Shown: positions 1 to 5,716, numbered from the stretch's first letter. The stretch: DNA of 5,804 bases from JAMOQA01 sp964582785 (GCA_964582785.1 CAZOTT010000149.1:1-5804), one strand, 5' to 3'. Translations and numbers: made by a program. Notes: a model not told the origin generated them from the sequence alone.

Positions 1-102
1 TCCCGCACGCAACCTGCCAGATTCGCGGTTATCCCACACCCCACCTGCCATTTCGAGCGTTATCCCGCACCTGACCTGCCAGGAACGCGGTCATCCCGCA
101 CC
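1..102. repeat. 31-bp-period tandem repeat array, cut by left window edge
   Basis: Units begin at 1, 32, 63 and 94, exactly 31 bp apart. Each starts TCCCGCAC (TCCCACAC in unit 2). In units 1-3, ACCTGCCA follows three bases later, then about five variable bases and a CG-rich end finishing in GTTA or GTCA. Unit 4 keeps only its first nine or so bases before diverging. A 31-bp period is not a multiple of three, so the array is not a coding repeat. Conserved blocks alternate with short variable stretches inside each unit, unlike CRISPR, where whole repeats alternate with spacers of repeat-like length. The array probably continues to the left. Function unknown. Confidence 0.75.
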
Positions 103-159
103 CTCCTGTCGATCCGTGCATCCGCCCGGCACGCAGGCCGCAGGGCCGCACTTGACATC

Positions 160-218
160 GGAGGTGCGCCCGGAAAGAGGGCCGGGTTGCGGCGAAAACT
201 GCAGGCGCGAAACGCCCC
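160..218 (+). repeat. Dispersed GC-rich element, copy 1 (diverged)
   Basis: The core at 160-185 matches the family core GGTGCGCCGGGAACGGGGG and its flanks with about three mismatches in 26 bases. A second conserved block, GAAACGCCCCT, starts at 209. It lies 44 bp after the core T at 165, the same distance at which copies 2 and 3 carry GAAAGGCCCTTC. Confidence 0.6.
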
Positions 219-253
219 TGCCCCGGCTACCACCGCACCCTCCCTCGGACAGG

Positions 254-322
254 GTTTGGGAGGTGCGCCGGGAACGGTGGGCCGGTTTCACCTGGAACCG
301 GCAGGCATGAAAGGCCCTTCGG
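254..322 (+). repeat. Dispersed GC-rich element, copy 2
   Basis: The core at 258-285 is GGGAGGTGCGCCGGGAACGG followed by TGGGCCGG. A variable stretch and a GGAA block come next, then GAAAGGCCCTTC at 309-320. Copy 3 shares about 65 bp with this copy at an offset of 201-202 bp, with one single-base indel, so the element is longer than its core. Confidence 0.75.
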
Positions 323-455
323 GCGCCGACGGCCGTCGCGGTCGCCCCGGGCAGAAGTCGATCCCGGGCCACCAGTTGAGAGGACGGCCGGGGAAGCAGT
401 TCTGCGCCGGGTATCGGGGCGGACTCCGACGGCCAAAGGACCTTCCCTTCGCACC

Positions 456-523
456 GGTTGGAAGGTGCGCCGGGAACGGGGGCCGGGTCTCCGCGGAAAC
501 GCCGGGCGGGAAAGGCCCTTCCG
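456..523 (+). repeat. Dispersed GC-rich element, copy 3
   Basis: The core at 460-487 (GGAAGGTGCGCCGGGAACGG, then GGGCCGGG) is followed by GGAAACGCC and by GAAAGGCCCTTC at 510-521. It pairs in inverted orientation with copy 4 (573-611) across about 100 bp, giving arms of roughly 27-33 bases that could form a long hairpin or cruciform. Confidence 0.75.
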
Positions 524-572
524 CGGCGGGCCACCGCCCCGGCCATCCTGGCTGGAAATCATTGCGAGACCG

Positions 573-611
573 CCGGTTGAGAGTGGGACCCCCGTTCCCG
601 GCGCACCTCTC
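573..611 (-). repeat. Dispersed GC-rich element, copy 4 (inverted)
   Basis: The reverse complement of the family core lies at 587-611 (CCCCCGTTCCCGGCGCACCT). It is preceded by GGTTGAGAG at 575-583. Positions 575-611 match 836-872 at 31 of 37 bases with a constant offset of 261, so GGTTGAGAG belongs to the repeat in this orientation. Confidence 0.75.
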
Positions 612-612
612 A

Positions 613-658
613 CCGGTTGCGTGGAATCCCGGCCCCCGTTCCCGGTGCACCTCCCAAA
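613..658 (-). repeat. Dispersed GC-rich element, copy 5 (inverted)
   Basis: The reverse-complement core lies at 628-655 (CCCCCGTTCCCGGTGCACCT, then CCC). It is immediately adjacent to copy 4, giving a two-unit tandem with a 44-bp period. The flanking CCGGTT at 613-618 is shared with copy 2 when both are read in the same direction, as is the CCCAAA at the other end. Confidence 0.75.
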
Positions 659-835
659 GTTTCTTCCTGGGACACGGGTTGAGCATGGTGGCGGGAAATG
701 TTGGGTGTTGTTGCCGGACCGACCGATCGTGGCCCCGGCGACAAGGTTCGGAAAGCGCCCGAACGATTCCGAGCCTTTCCGGACCCGCGTATTTCGCCGA
801 GCGGCCGCCACCTGAAAGCTTCGCTCCAGCTTGCG

Positions 836-872
836 GGTTGAGAGCGCAACCCCCGTTCCCGGCACATCTCCC
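836..872 (-). repeat. Dispersed GC-rich element, copy 6 (inverted)
   Basis: GGTTGAGAG at 836-844 is followed by a reverse-complement core at 848-872 (CCCCCGTTCCCGGCACATCT). It matches copy 4 at 31 of 37 bases. It is the last clear copy before the first gene. Confidence 0.7.
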
Positions 873-1044
873 GTGGGTGATCGGCCCGCGGTTGCCGAAC
901 TCGTGGCCCGGGCCGCCCGGAAGACCCGGCGGGCGAGCCACCGCCGCCCCTGGACGTTGCCACGGCCCCGCTCTGGTCGCTCCGGAAGGGCTCGTCTCCC
1001 CGCGCCTCGGCCCGCGCCTCCCGGATTCCCCCGGGGCCGCCGCC

Positions 1045-1152
1045 GCGGCATCATGGGGGGGGCGGGCCCCCCGCACGACCGGGCCCGCTCGCCCCGAGGG
1101 AATGCGCCGGCCCCGTGCGGCATCATGGAGGGGCCGGGCCCCCGGCACGGCG
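1045..1152. repeat. Two hairpin-bearing direct repeats, 72 bp apart
   Basis: GCGGCATCATGG occurs at 1045 and again at 1117. In each copy it is followed by a run of G, a short CGGG/CCGGG centre, a run of C, and GCACG. The G-run and C-run are complementary, so each copy (about 36 bp) can fold into a compact GC hairpin. No T-tract follows on either strand, so I do not call them intrinsic terminators. They end about 50 bp before the start of the gene at 1205. Confidence 0.6.
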
Positions 1153-1192
1153 GCGCGCGTTTCGCCGGGAGGACGGGAAGACGGTAGACGCT

Positions 1193-1197
1193 GGAGG
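1193..1197 (+). promoter_or_regulatory. Ribosome binding site for the DUF77 gene
   Basis: GGAGG lies seven bases before the ATG at 1205. It decides that start over an in-frame ATG at 1115, which would add 30 low-complexity residues encoded by the hairpin repeats. Confidence 0.8.
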
Positions 1198-1204
1198 ACG
1201 AGCG

Positions 1205-1492
1205 ATGAAGGTGGTGGCGGAAGTCCAGGTGATCCCGATGGGGGTCGGGGTGTCGGTGCGGAAGTGGGTGATGCTGGCGCACCGGGTCCTCGAGGAGTCG
1301 GGGCTCACCTGCCAGCTCCACGCTTACGGGACCAACGTGGAGGGGGACTTCGAGACCCTCTGCGCGGCCCTGCGGCGGGTGCACGAGACCCTCCACGCCG
1401 GGGGGGTTCCGCGGATCTCCACGGCGGTCAAGATCGGGACCCGCACCGACAAGGAACCCTCCCTGGCGGGCAAGCTGAACCCGGACGGGTGA
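1205..1492 (+). CDS. Thiamine-binding family protein (MTH1187/DUF77)
   Basis: This 95-aa protein is a full-length member of the small alpha/beta thiamine-binding family (DUF77/UPF0045, MTH1187 type). Family signatures are visible: an N-terminal strand MKVVAEVQVIPMG leading to GVSV (residues 1-17), YGTNVEGDF (41-49), and the C-terminal VPRISTAVKIGTRTDK (68-83). Family members form tetramers and some bind thiamine or related hydroxymethylpyrimidine compounds. They are thought to handle or sense the vitamin in the cytoplasm rather than catalyse a known reaction. The start is supported by GGAGG seven bases upstream. The gene stands alone on the plus strand after a 1.2-kb repeat-rich region. I see no TPP riboswitch upstream, so thiamine control is not evident. 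The family call is secure; the ligand is inferred. Confidence 0.9.
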   Translation: MKVVAEVQVIPMGVGVSVRKWVMLAHRVLEESGLTCQLHAYGTNVEGDFETLCAALRRVHETLHAGGVPRISTAVKIGTRTDKEPSLAGKLNPDG

Positions 1493-1501
1493 GACCCGGA
1501 C

Positions 1502-1524
1502 CGGTGCCGCACGGGACCGGACCG
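1502..1524 (+). repeat. Possible degenerate copy of the dispersed element
   Basis: GGTGCCGCACGGGACCGG followed by ACCG resembles the unit at 1821-1851 (GGTGGCGCACGGGCCGGGAA) with a few mismatches. It lies ten bases after the stop of the thiamine-binding gene. In DNA this GC-rich, a similarity of this length could be chance. The rest of the 232-bp gap to 1725 shows nothing I can name. Confidence 0.3.
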
Positions 1525-1724
1525 ACTCCGTGTTGCCGGGCCCGTCCCCCGGATCCCGGCTGGTTCACCGGGGGGCACGAGACCGGGGAGTTCGACGTTC
1601 CGCCAGGAGTCCGGCGGCCGGGAGAAACGACACACGTGAGCAGGGCAGACGGGACCACGGGAGAAGAAAACGGCCGTTCACCCGGGCCCGCGAGTGTGCG
1701 GTGCCCACCTTCCGGGCGACGGCC

Positions 1725-3533
1725 ATGAGGCCGAGCCACCAGCGCCGGGTGGAGACGAACGGCATCCCCGGCAACGGCAGCCACCGGGGAGAGACGTTCG
1801 CCGGAACAGGGTCGGCCCCTGGTGGCGCACGGGCCGGGAACGGCGGCCGCCAGCGGGAAACGCCCGCCGGAACTGAATCCAGGTCCTGTGGCGCACGGGC
1901 CGGGAACGGCGGCCGCCGGAGGGGGCTGCTCGCGGCGGTACTCCTGGCGGTGGCGGCCGCCTCGCTCTTCGCCTTCCAGCCCCCGCGGGCGGGGTTCGAG
2001 GAGGGACACCACGGCTGGCTGTCCTCCCATGGCATGGCCCTCGCCCGCAGCCTGTTCGTCGGCGGGGGCCTGCCGATGTTCACCCGGCGGACCCTCCGGC
2101 CGGACGGAAGCCTTGCCGTCGAGGCGTACGACCGCTTCCCCTTCGTCCCGTTCCTCGCCGTCGGCGCCGCGGCGGAGCTGTTCCCCCGGGACCTCGCCGC
2201 CCAGGTCCGGGCCGGCCGGGTGGTGATGCTCGCCTTCTTCGCCCTGGCGATGGGCACCTGCCTCCTGGCCCTCCGGCGCCTCGTGGAGGACGACCTCGTC
2301 GCCCTCCTGGCGGTGCTGGCGACGTTCTCGTCCCACTTCATGTCCGTCTACGACGACATGATCTTCAACGACGTCCCGGCCCTTTTCGGCGTCTCCCTCG
2401 TCCTGCTCCTGGTGGCGGAGGCAGAGCGGGGTTCCCCGGGCCGCCTGCCCGCGGCGGCGGGCGCGGTGGCCGCGGTGTCCCTCGGCTGGCAACCCCTCGC
2501 CGTCCTCGGGTGCTGGGCCCTGGCGGACGCGTTTGTGGGTCTCCGCCTGCGCCGGACGGCCGGGACGGCCCGGTGGACCGCGATCCTCGCCCGGCCGTCC
2601 GTCGTCGCCCTGGGAGCGGGCCTGGCGGCCGCGGCGGGCATTCTCGCCGTGCAGCTCTGGCGGGAATGGGCCGTGGCGGGAGGTTCGTTCCTCGAGTTGC
2701 CCACGGTGCACAGCGCCCTGTGGCGGCTCGGCCTCGTCGAGGGCGAGGCCGCCCGGTTCGCGGACCGGCTCCGGTGGCGAGCCTTCGTCGCCGGGGAGGT
2801 GCGGCGGGTGGACCGGATGGTGGTCCCCTTCGCGGGGATCCTGCGCCTCGAGCTGTTCGGCCGGGCGCGGTTCCTCCCGGCGGCGGCGGTCATCGCGGCA
2901 CTCTTCCTCGCGGCGGCCCGGCGACACGGCCGCCGCCTCGGCGGCGTTCCCCTCTTCGTGTTCCTCGCGTCGGGCCTCGCCTGGTCCCTCGGCATGCACC
3001 GCTTCGTCGCCTTCCACGACTTCCAGGCGATCTTCTGGGTCGGTGTTCCCCTGGCGTTCTGGACGCTCCTGGCGCTCTCCCTCCCGCCCCGCTTCCGGGC
3101 CGCGGCCGCGGTGGCCGCCTGCCTCCTGTTCGTCTCCTCGACCTTCGTCGTGGACCGGGACAAGCAGCGGGTTGCGCGGACCGTCGAGCCGGTGACCGCG
3201 GAGTTCCAGGCGATCCTCGACCACCTGCCCCCGGGCAGCCGGGTCTTCGTCGACGGGGACCGGCACCGGCTCGGCATCGGCCACCACGCCGTCGATTTCT
3301 ACCTGGTGGATACGATCGACGCGCCCCGTGACCTGGCCCGGTTCGCCGTCTCCGCCGACCCGCACTTCCCCGGCCGGCGCCTGACGGAAAACGCCCGGGT
3401 GAACCTCTTCCGGCTCTCCCCGGTGCCCGGGACCGGTCGCTCGCCGGGAGGTCGGGAGACCGGGATGTCCGGGACCGGGGGGCCCGGTCTGCCGCCCGTT
3501 CCCGTCGGCCCCACCAACCCTGCCCGGTACTGA
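1725..3533 (+). CDS. Polytopic membrane protein, GT-C glycosyltransferase-like
   Basis: About 602 aa from ATG 1725. Residues 67-85 form the first membrane segment, followed by an acidic loop (FEEGHHGWLSSHGMALARSL, 91-110), then AYDRFPFVPF (134-143), YDDMIFNDVPAL (209-220) and several further hydrophobic segments up to about residue 475. A soluble stretch with VFVDGD follows near the C-terminus. An acidic first loop, a Tyr-Asp-x-Phe-Pro segment and many membrane passes resemble the GT39/ArnT-like group (PMT_2), which transfers sugars from lipid-linked donors, but I cannot confirm membership. The start is uncertain: there is no clear Shine-Dalgarno sequence, and GTG 1530 or GTG 1749 are in-frame alternatives. 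The first 65 residues are Gly/Arg-rich, repeat-encoded and probably not part of the ancestral fold. The last 40 residues are also Gly/Pro-rich. No sugar-pathway genes are nearby, so the substrate is unknown. Confidence 0.7.
   Translation: MRPSHQRRVETNGIPGNGSHRGETFAGTGSAPGGARAGNGGRQRETPAGTESRSCGARAGNGGRRRGLLAAVLLAVAAASLFAFQPPRAGFEEGHHGWLSSHGMALARSLFVGGGLPMFTRRTLRPDGSLAVEAYDRFPFVPFLAVGAAAELFPRDLAAQVRAGRVVMLAFFALAMGTCLLALRRLVEDDLVALLAVLATFSSHFMSVYDDMIFNDVPALFGVSLVLLLVAEAERGSPGRLPAAAGAVAAVSLGWQPLAVLGCWALADAFVGLRLRRTAGTARWTAILARPSVVALGAGLAAAAGILAVQLWREWAVAGGSFLELPTVHSALWRLGLVEGEAARFADRLRWRAFVAGEVRRVDRMVVPFAGILRLELFGRARFLPAAAVIAALFLAAARRHGRRLGGVPLFVFLASGLAWSLGMHRFVAFHDFQAIFWVGVPLAFWTLLALSLPPRFRAAAAVAACLLFVSSTFVVDRDKQRVARTVEPVTAEFQAILDHLPPGSRVFVDGDRHRLGIGHHAVDFYLVDTIDAPRDLARFAVSADPHFPGRRLTENARVNLFRLSPVPGTGRSPGGRETGMSGTGGPGLPPVPVGPTNPARY
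1756..1917 (+). repeat. 66-bp (22-codon) tandem repeat in the membrane-protein gene
   Basis: A 29-base stretch at 1823-1851 (beginning TGGCGCACGGGCCGGGAACG) recurs without change at 1889-1917, exactly 66 bp later. CCGGAAC also recurs at 1801 and 1867. An earlier, more diverged unit is visible from about 1769 with the same 66-bp offset. The period is a multiple of three, and the frame encodes GARAGNGG twice. The shared CCGGGAACGG and the following GGGAAACGCC tie these units to the dispersed element upstream of 1205. Confidence 0.75.
3421..3487 (+). repeat. Possible diverged element copies in the C-terminal tail
   Basis: GGTGCCCGGGACCGGTCG at 3422-3439 and GATGTCCGGGACCGGGGG at 3463-3480, followed by GGCCCGG, both resemble the dispersed core GGTGCGCCGGGAACGGGGG. 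They encode the Gly/Pro-rich tail of the membrane protein after its last recognisable folded segment. The similarity is approximate and base composition alone could contribute. Confidence 0.35.
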
Positions 3534-3563
3534 TCCCCCGGCGCGCCTCCCGGCCGGTCGCGT

Positions 3564-3585
3564 CCCCCGGACCCGTTCCAGCACC
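3564..3585 (-). repeat. Possible degenerate inverted copy of the dispersed element
   Basis: Read on the minus strand this is GGTGCTGGAACGGGTCCGGG. It keeps GGTGC, GGAACGGG and CCGG of the family core, with a short deletion. It lies in the 157-bp gap between the convergent genes, just before the palindrome. Confidence 0.3.
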
Positions 3586-3591
3586 GGGAAA

Positions 3592-3631
3592 CTCGTCCGG
3601 CGCTGCCCGCCCGGGCGGCCCGCCGGACGAG
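3592..3631. terminator. Palindromic hairpin between convergent genes
   Basis: CTCGTCCGGCG at 3592-3602 and CGCCGGACGAG at 3621-3631 form a perfect 11-bp stem. The 18-base interior contains a second perfect palindrome, CCGCCCGGGCGG (3607-3618), so nearly all 40 bases can pair. On the minus strand the hairpin is followed by TTTCCC, a weak T-tract; on the plus strand by GGGGAACG. It lies 60 bases past the yggS stop and 58 bases past the membrane-protein stop. Its placement suggests a transcription terminator shared by both units, mainly serving the minus-strand operon. Without a proper U-tract, a protein-binding palindrome is also possible. Confidence 0.55.
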
Positions 3632-3690
3632 GGGAACGCGACGCACCCGGGAGAGGGGGACCGCGCTGCCGGGCTGGTCCGGCTCGCCCT

Positions 3691-4374
3691 TCACTCCCGG
3701 GGACCGAACAGGGCGGTCCCGACGCGCACCAGGGTCGCCCCCTCCTCGACCGCCACCTCGAAGTCGTGGGACATCCCCATCGAGAGGTGCCGCATCTCCA
3801 CGCCGGGCAGGGGACGGGCGGCCGCCTGCCGCGCGAGGTCGGCCAGTTCCCGGAAGAACGGCCGGACATCCGCCGGGTCCTCCCGCCAGGGGGGGATCGT
3901 CATCAACCCCAGGATCCGCAGGCCGTCCCGGCCCGCGAGCGCCTCGAGGAACGGGTGCAGGTCCCCGGGGGTGATTCCCCCCTTCGTCTCCTCCCCGCCC
4001 ACGTTCACCTCGACGAGGCAGTCCACGGGGCGGCCCCGTTCCCGCCCCAGCCGGTCCAGGGCCTCGGCCAGGCGCAGGGAATCGAGGGAGTGGATCAGCT
4101 CGAACACCTCGGCGGCCCGGCGGGCCTTGTTCCGCTGGAGGCGGCCGATGAAGTGCCACCGGACCCCGGGCACCCGCGGCACCTTCGCCAGAGCCTCCTG
4201 CACCCGGTTCTCCCCGAGCACCCGCAGCCCCGCGTCGCGGGCCTCGAGCAGCCGCTCGATCGGTTGCCGCTTGCTCGCCCCGACCAGGGTGATCTCCGCC
4301 GGGTCCCGGCCGGCCCGGCGGGCGGCCGCCTCGATCCGCCGCCGGATCTCCCTCACCCGCTCGGTCACCGTCAT
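3691..4374 (-). CDS. yggS: YggS/PLPBP family pyridoxal phosphate homeostasis protein
   Basis: A 227-aa protein of normal family length with a single-domain TIM-barrel fold. The PLP-binding lysine is K35 in VGASKRQP. Other family landmarks are LGENRVQEA (53-61), WHFIGRLQRNKA (73-84), EVNVGGEETKGG (122-133), GLMTIPP (156-162) and the phosphate-binding SMGMSHDFEVAVEEGATLVR (198-217). The family binds PLP without a known enzymatic reaction and helps keep free PLP and amino-acid pools in balance in the cytosol. The ATG is supported by GGGAGGG (4382-4388 on the complement), seven bases upstream. It is the last gene of a minus-strand unit, 20 bases after rnhA, and converges with the membrane-protein gene. 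No odd features; the assignment is firm. Confidence 0.95.
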   Translation of the reverse strand: MTVTERVREIRRRIEAAARRAGRDPAEITLVGASKRQPIERLLEARDAGLRVLGENRVQEALAKVPRVPGVRWHFIGRLQRNKARRAAEVFELIHSLDSLRLAEALDRLGRERGRPVDCLVEVNVGGEETKGGITPGDLHPFLEALAGRDGLRILGLMTIPPWREDPADVRPFFRELADLARQAAARPLPGVEMRHLSMGMSHDFEVAVEEGATLVRVGTALFGPRE

Positions 4375-4394
4375 CGGGTCGCCCTCCCGGGCCG

Positions 4395-4808
4395 TCAGTC
4401 CCAGCCGGAGGAGCGTTCGTCCATCGCCCGGTTCGCCAGCCGGTCGGCCTCGCGGTTCTCCTCCCGGGGAACGTGGACGATCTCGAACCCGGCCAGCTTC
4501 CCCGCGAGCTGCCGGACCCTCGCCACCAGGTCCTGCAGGTGGGGCTGGCGGACCCGGTAGACCCCCGTCACCTGGCGCTGGACGAGCTCCGAGTCGGTGT
4601 GGACCCGCAGCTCGGCCGCCCCGAGGGCGAGGGCCTGCTCGAGGGCCGCGATCAGCCCCCGGTACTCCGCGACGTTGTTCGTCGTCTCCCCCAGGTAGCC
4701 CCAGCCCCGGCGCAGGTCGACGCCGTCCTCGGTCCGCAGGACGAGCCCCCAGCCCGCCGGCCCGGGGTTCCCCCGGGCGCCGCCGTCCACCCAGGCGAGC
4801 AGGCGCAT
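4395..4808 (-). CDS. rnhA: Ribonuclease HI (short, RnhC-N-terminal-like type)
   Basis: A 137-aa RNase H fold that cleaves the RNA strand of RNA-DNA hybrids in the cytoplasm, removing R-loops and primer remnants. The catalytic set is complete: D8 in WVDGGARGNPGPAGWG, E48 in NNVAEYRGL, D72 in VHTDSEL and D122 in PREENREADRLAN. It lacks the basic protrusion of the 155-aa E. coli enzyme and resembles the compact type found in some archaea and as the N-terminal domain of mycobacterial RnhC. I chose ATG 4808 because GGGGG (4815-4819) sits six bases before it. A GTG at 4814 is in frame but directly abuts that sequence, and would add only two residues. The gene lies 12 bases after the zinc-ribbon gene and 20 before yggS, so co-transcription is likely. 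Confidence 0.93.
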   Translation of the reverse strand: MRLLAWVDGGARGNPGPAGWGLVLRTEDGVDLRRGWGYLGETTNNVAEYRGLIAALEQALALGAAELRVHTDSELVQRQVTGVYRVRQPHLQDLVARVRQLAGKLAGFEIVHVPREENREADRLANRAMDERSSGWD

Positions 4809-4814
4809 CGCCAC

Positions 4815-4819
4815 CCCCG
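4815..4819 (-). promoter_or_regulatory. Ribosome binding site that favours ATG 4808 for rnhA
   Basis: The complement reads GGGGG, six bases before ATG 4808 and directly against the alternative GTG at 4814. The spacing suits the ATG only. The match to the Shine-Dalgarno consensus is loose. Confidence 0.5.
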
Positions 4820-4820
4820 G

Positions 4821-5708
4821 TCAGGGGCCGGCGGGGGGCTGGCCGCCGGGGGAGTCCGCCGGGGCGTCGGCGCCGGAGCCCCCCTGCCCGGCCGCGGGAG
4901 CCGGGTCACCTTCCCGTCCGCCGGCTTCCTCGCCGGGACCGGCGGTCGCCTGCCGGCCGGGATCCCCGGGGCCCGGCGCCGCCGGCTGCTCGGGCAGCCA
5001 GAAGAGGATCCGCTTGCAGCTCTCGCAGAAGACCAGGTCCTGGCCGCGCCGCGCCAGGGCGACGAGCTGCGGCCGCAGCCGCACGTGGCACTCGCCGCAG
5101 GCCTGGCCCCCGCCGGCGGCGACGATCCGCGCGATCGCCACGCCCCCCCGGGCCTGCTTGATCCGCTCGAAGCGCCGGAACCACGCGGGCGGCAGCTCCC
5201 GGACGATCTCGTCCCGGGCCCTGCCGAGGCTCTCGAGGCGCGCGGCGACCTCTTCCCGTTCCCGGGCGACCTCGGCCAGGGCCGCGTCCATCTTCTGGCG
5301 CTCCGCGGCGATCCGCTCGTCCGCCTCGGCGGCCGGCCCGGCGAGCCGCTCGATCTCTTCCTCGTACTCCGCCAGCTGCCGCTCCACCCCCTGGAGCTCG
5401 GTCCGGGTGTGGTCGATCTCGTTGAGTGCGGCGCTGTACTCCCGCTGGTTCGTCACGTGGGCGAGCCGCTCGTTGGAGCGCTGCAGCCGTTCCTCCAGCT
5501 CGGCCTTCCGCGCCAGGAGTTCCTTGCGCAGGCCGACCAGCTCCTCGTGGCGGAGCCGGTCGGCGCCGATCTCCGCCACGGTCTGCTCGAACGACCCCTC
5601 GATCTCCGCGGACCGGGAGGGGAGTTCGTCGTCCCGTTTCCGCTCGAGGGCCTGGATCTCGAACTCGACTTCCTGCAGGCGCACGAGACGCGCGAGGTTC
5701 TCGTTCAA
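4821..5708 (-). CDS. Coiled-coil C4 zinc-ribbon protein (CT398/HP0958-like)
   Basis: A 295-aa protein. Residues 1-175 are charged heptad-rich sequence expected to form a long antiparallel coiled coil, including the family hallmark TNQREYSAALNEI (86-98). A zinc ribbon follows with C204-x2-C207 (CGEC) and C228-x2-C231 (CESC). Relatives such as chlamydial CT398 and Helicobacter HP0958 act as adaptors, linked to sigma-54 or flagellar RNA/protein partners, but no general function is established. Residues 240-295 are a Pro/Gly/Ala tail, probably disordered and beyond the usual family length of about 240. The start is TTG, supported by GGGAGG eight bases upstream. It lies 41 bases after a tRNA and 12 before rnhA. 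The zinc-ribbon/RNase H pairing is also seen in mycobacteria (Rv2229c/Rv2228c), hinting at a nucleic-acid role. Confidence 0.88.
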   Translation of the reverse strand: MNENLARLVRLQEVEFEIQALERKRDDELPSRSAEIEGSFEQTVAEIGADRLRHEELVGLRKELLARKAELEERLQRSNERLAHVTNQREYSAALNEIDHTRTELQGVERQLAEYEEEIERLAGPAAEADERIAAERQKMDAALAEVAREREEVAARLESLGRARDEIVRELPPAWFRRFERIKQARGGVAIARIVAAGGGQACGECHVRLRPQLVALARRGQDLVFCESCKRILFWLPEQPAAPGPGDPGRQATAGPGEEAGGREGDPAPAAGQGGSGADAPADSPGGQPPAGP

Positions 5709-5716
5709 GGCGGGTT

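Larger units (their letters stand above)
103..1204. other. Long repeat-rich region without a convincing gene
   Basis: About 1.1 kb separates the tandem array from the first credible gene. Open frames cross it on both strands, but their translations are Arg/Gly/Pro-rich, match no family I recognise, lack a supported start and run on into real genes in a different frame. The sequence is instead filled with copies of a dispersed element (160-872) and two hairpin-bearing direct copies (1045-1152), listed separately. I see no clear sigma-70 promoter, tRNA or riboswitch. A promoter for the gene at 1205 must lie here or further upstream, but I cannot place it. Confidence 0.65.

Noticed and set aside
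1..102. CRISPR array
   Set aside because: The unit is 31 bp in total, with only 3-5 variable bases between conserved blocks. There is no room for spacers and no cas gene is in the window.
749..781. Hairpin with CGGAAAG/CTTTCCG arms
   Set aside because: Only seven base pairs around a 19-base loop and no T-tract; expected by chance in sequence of this composition.
1050..1204. TPP riboswitch before the thiamine-binding gene
   Set aside because: I see no THI-box landmarks such as CTGAGA with the expected downstream partner; the leader consists of GC hairpin repeats.
227..1396. 389-codon minus-strand open frame
   Set aside because: It is antisense to the thiamine-binding gene and the repeats. 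Its recurring peptides such as PPFPAHL are translations of the dispersed element rather than a protein signal.
1530..1724. Upstream GTG start at 1530 for the membrane protein
   Set aside because: There is no ribosome binding site, and it would add 65 more low-complexity Arg/Gly/Pro residues. It cannot be excluded, but ATG 1725 is preferred.
187..1728. 513-codon plus-strand open frame across the repeat region
   Set aside because: It covers the clear thiamine-binding gene in a different frame and is Arg/Gly/Pro-rich. It has no family resemblance and results from high GC lacking stop codons.
1428..3869. 813-codon minus-strand open frame, the longest in the window
   Set aside because: It lies antisense to the membrane protein, whose frame gives clear hydrophobic segments, and overlaps the end of yggS. 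Its translation is low-complexity Glu/Arg/Gly/Pro.
3971..5161. 396-codon plus-strand open frame opposite yggS, rnhA and the zinc-ribbon gene
   Set aside because: It is Arg/Ser/Pro-rich and antisense to three genes with intact family motifs.
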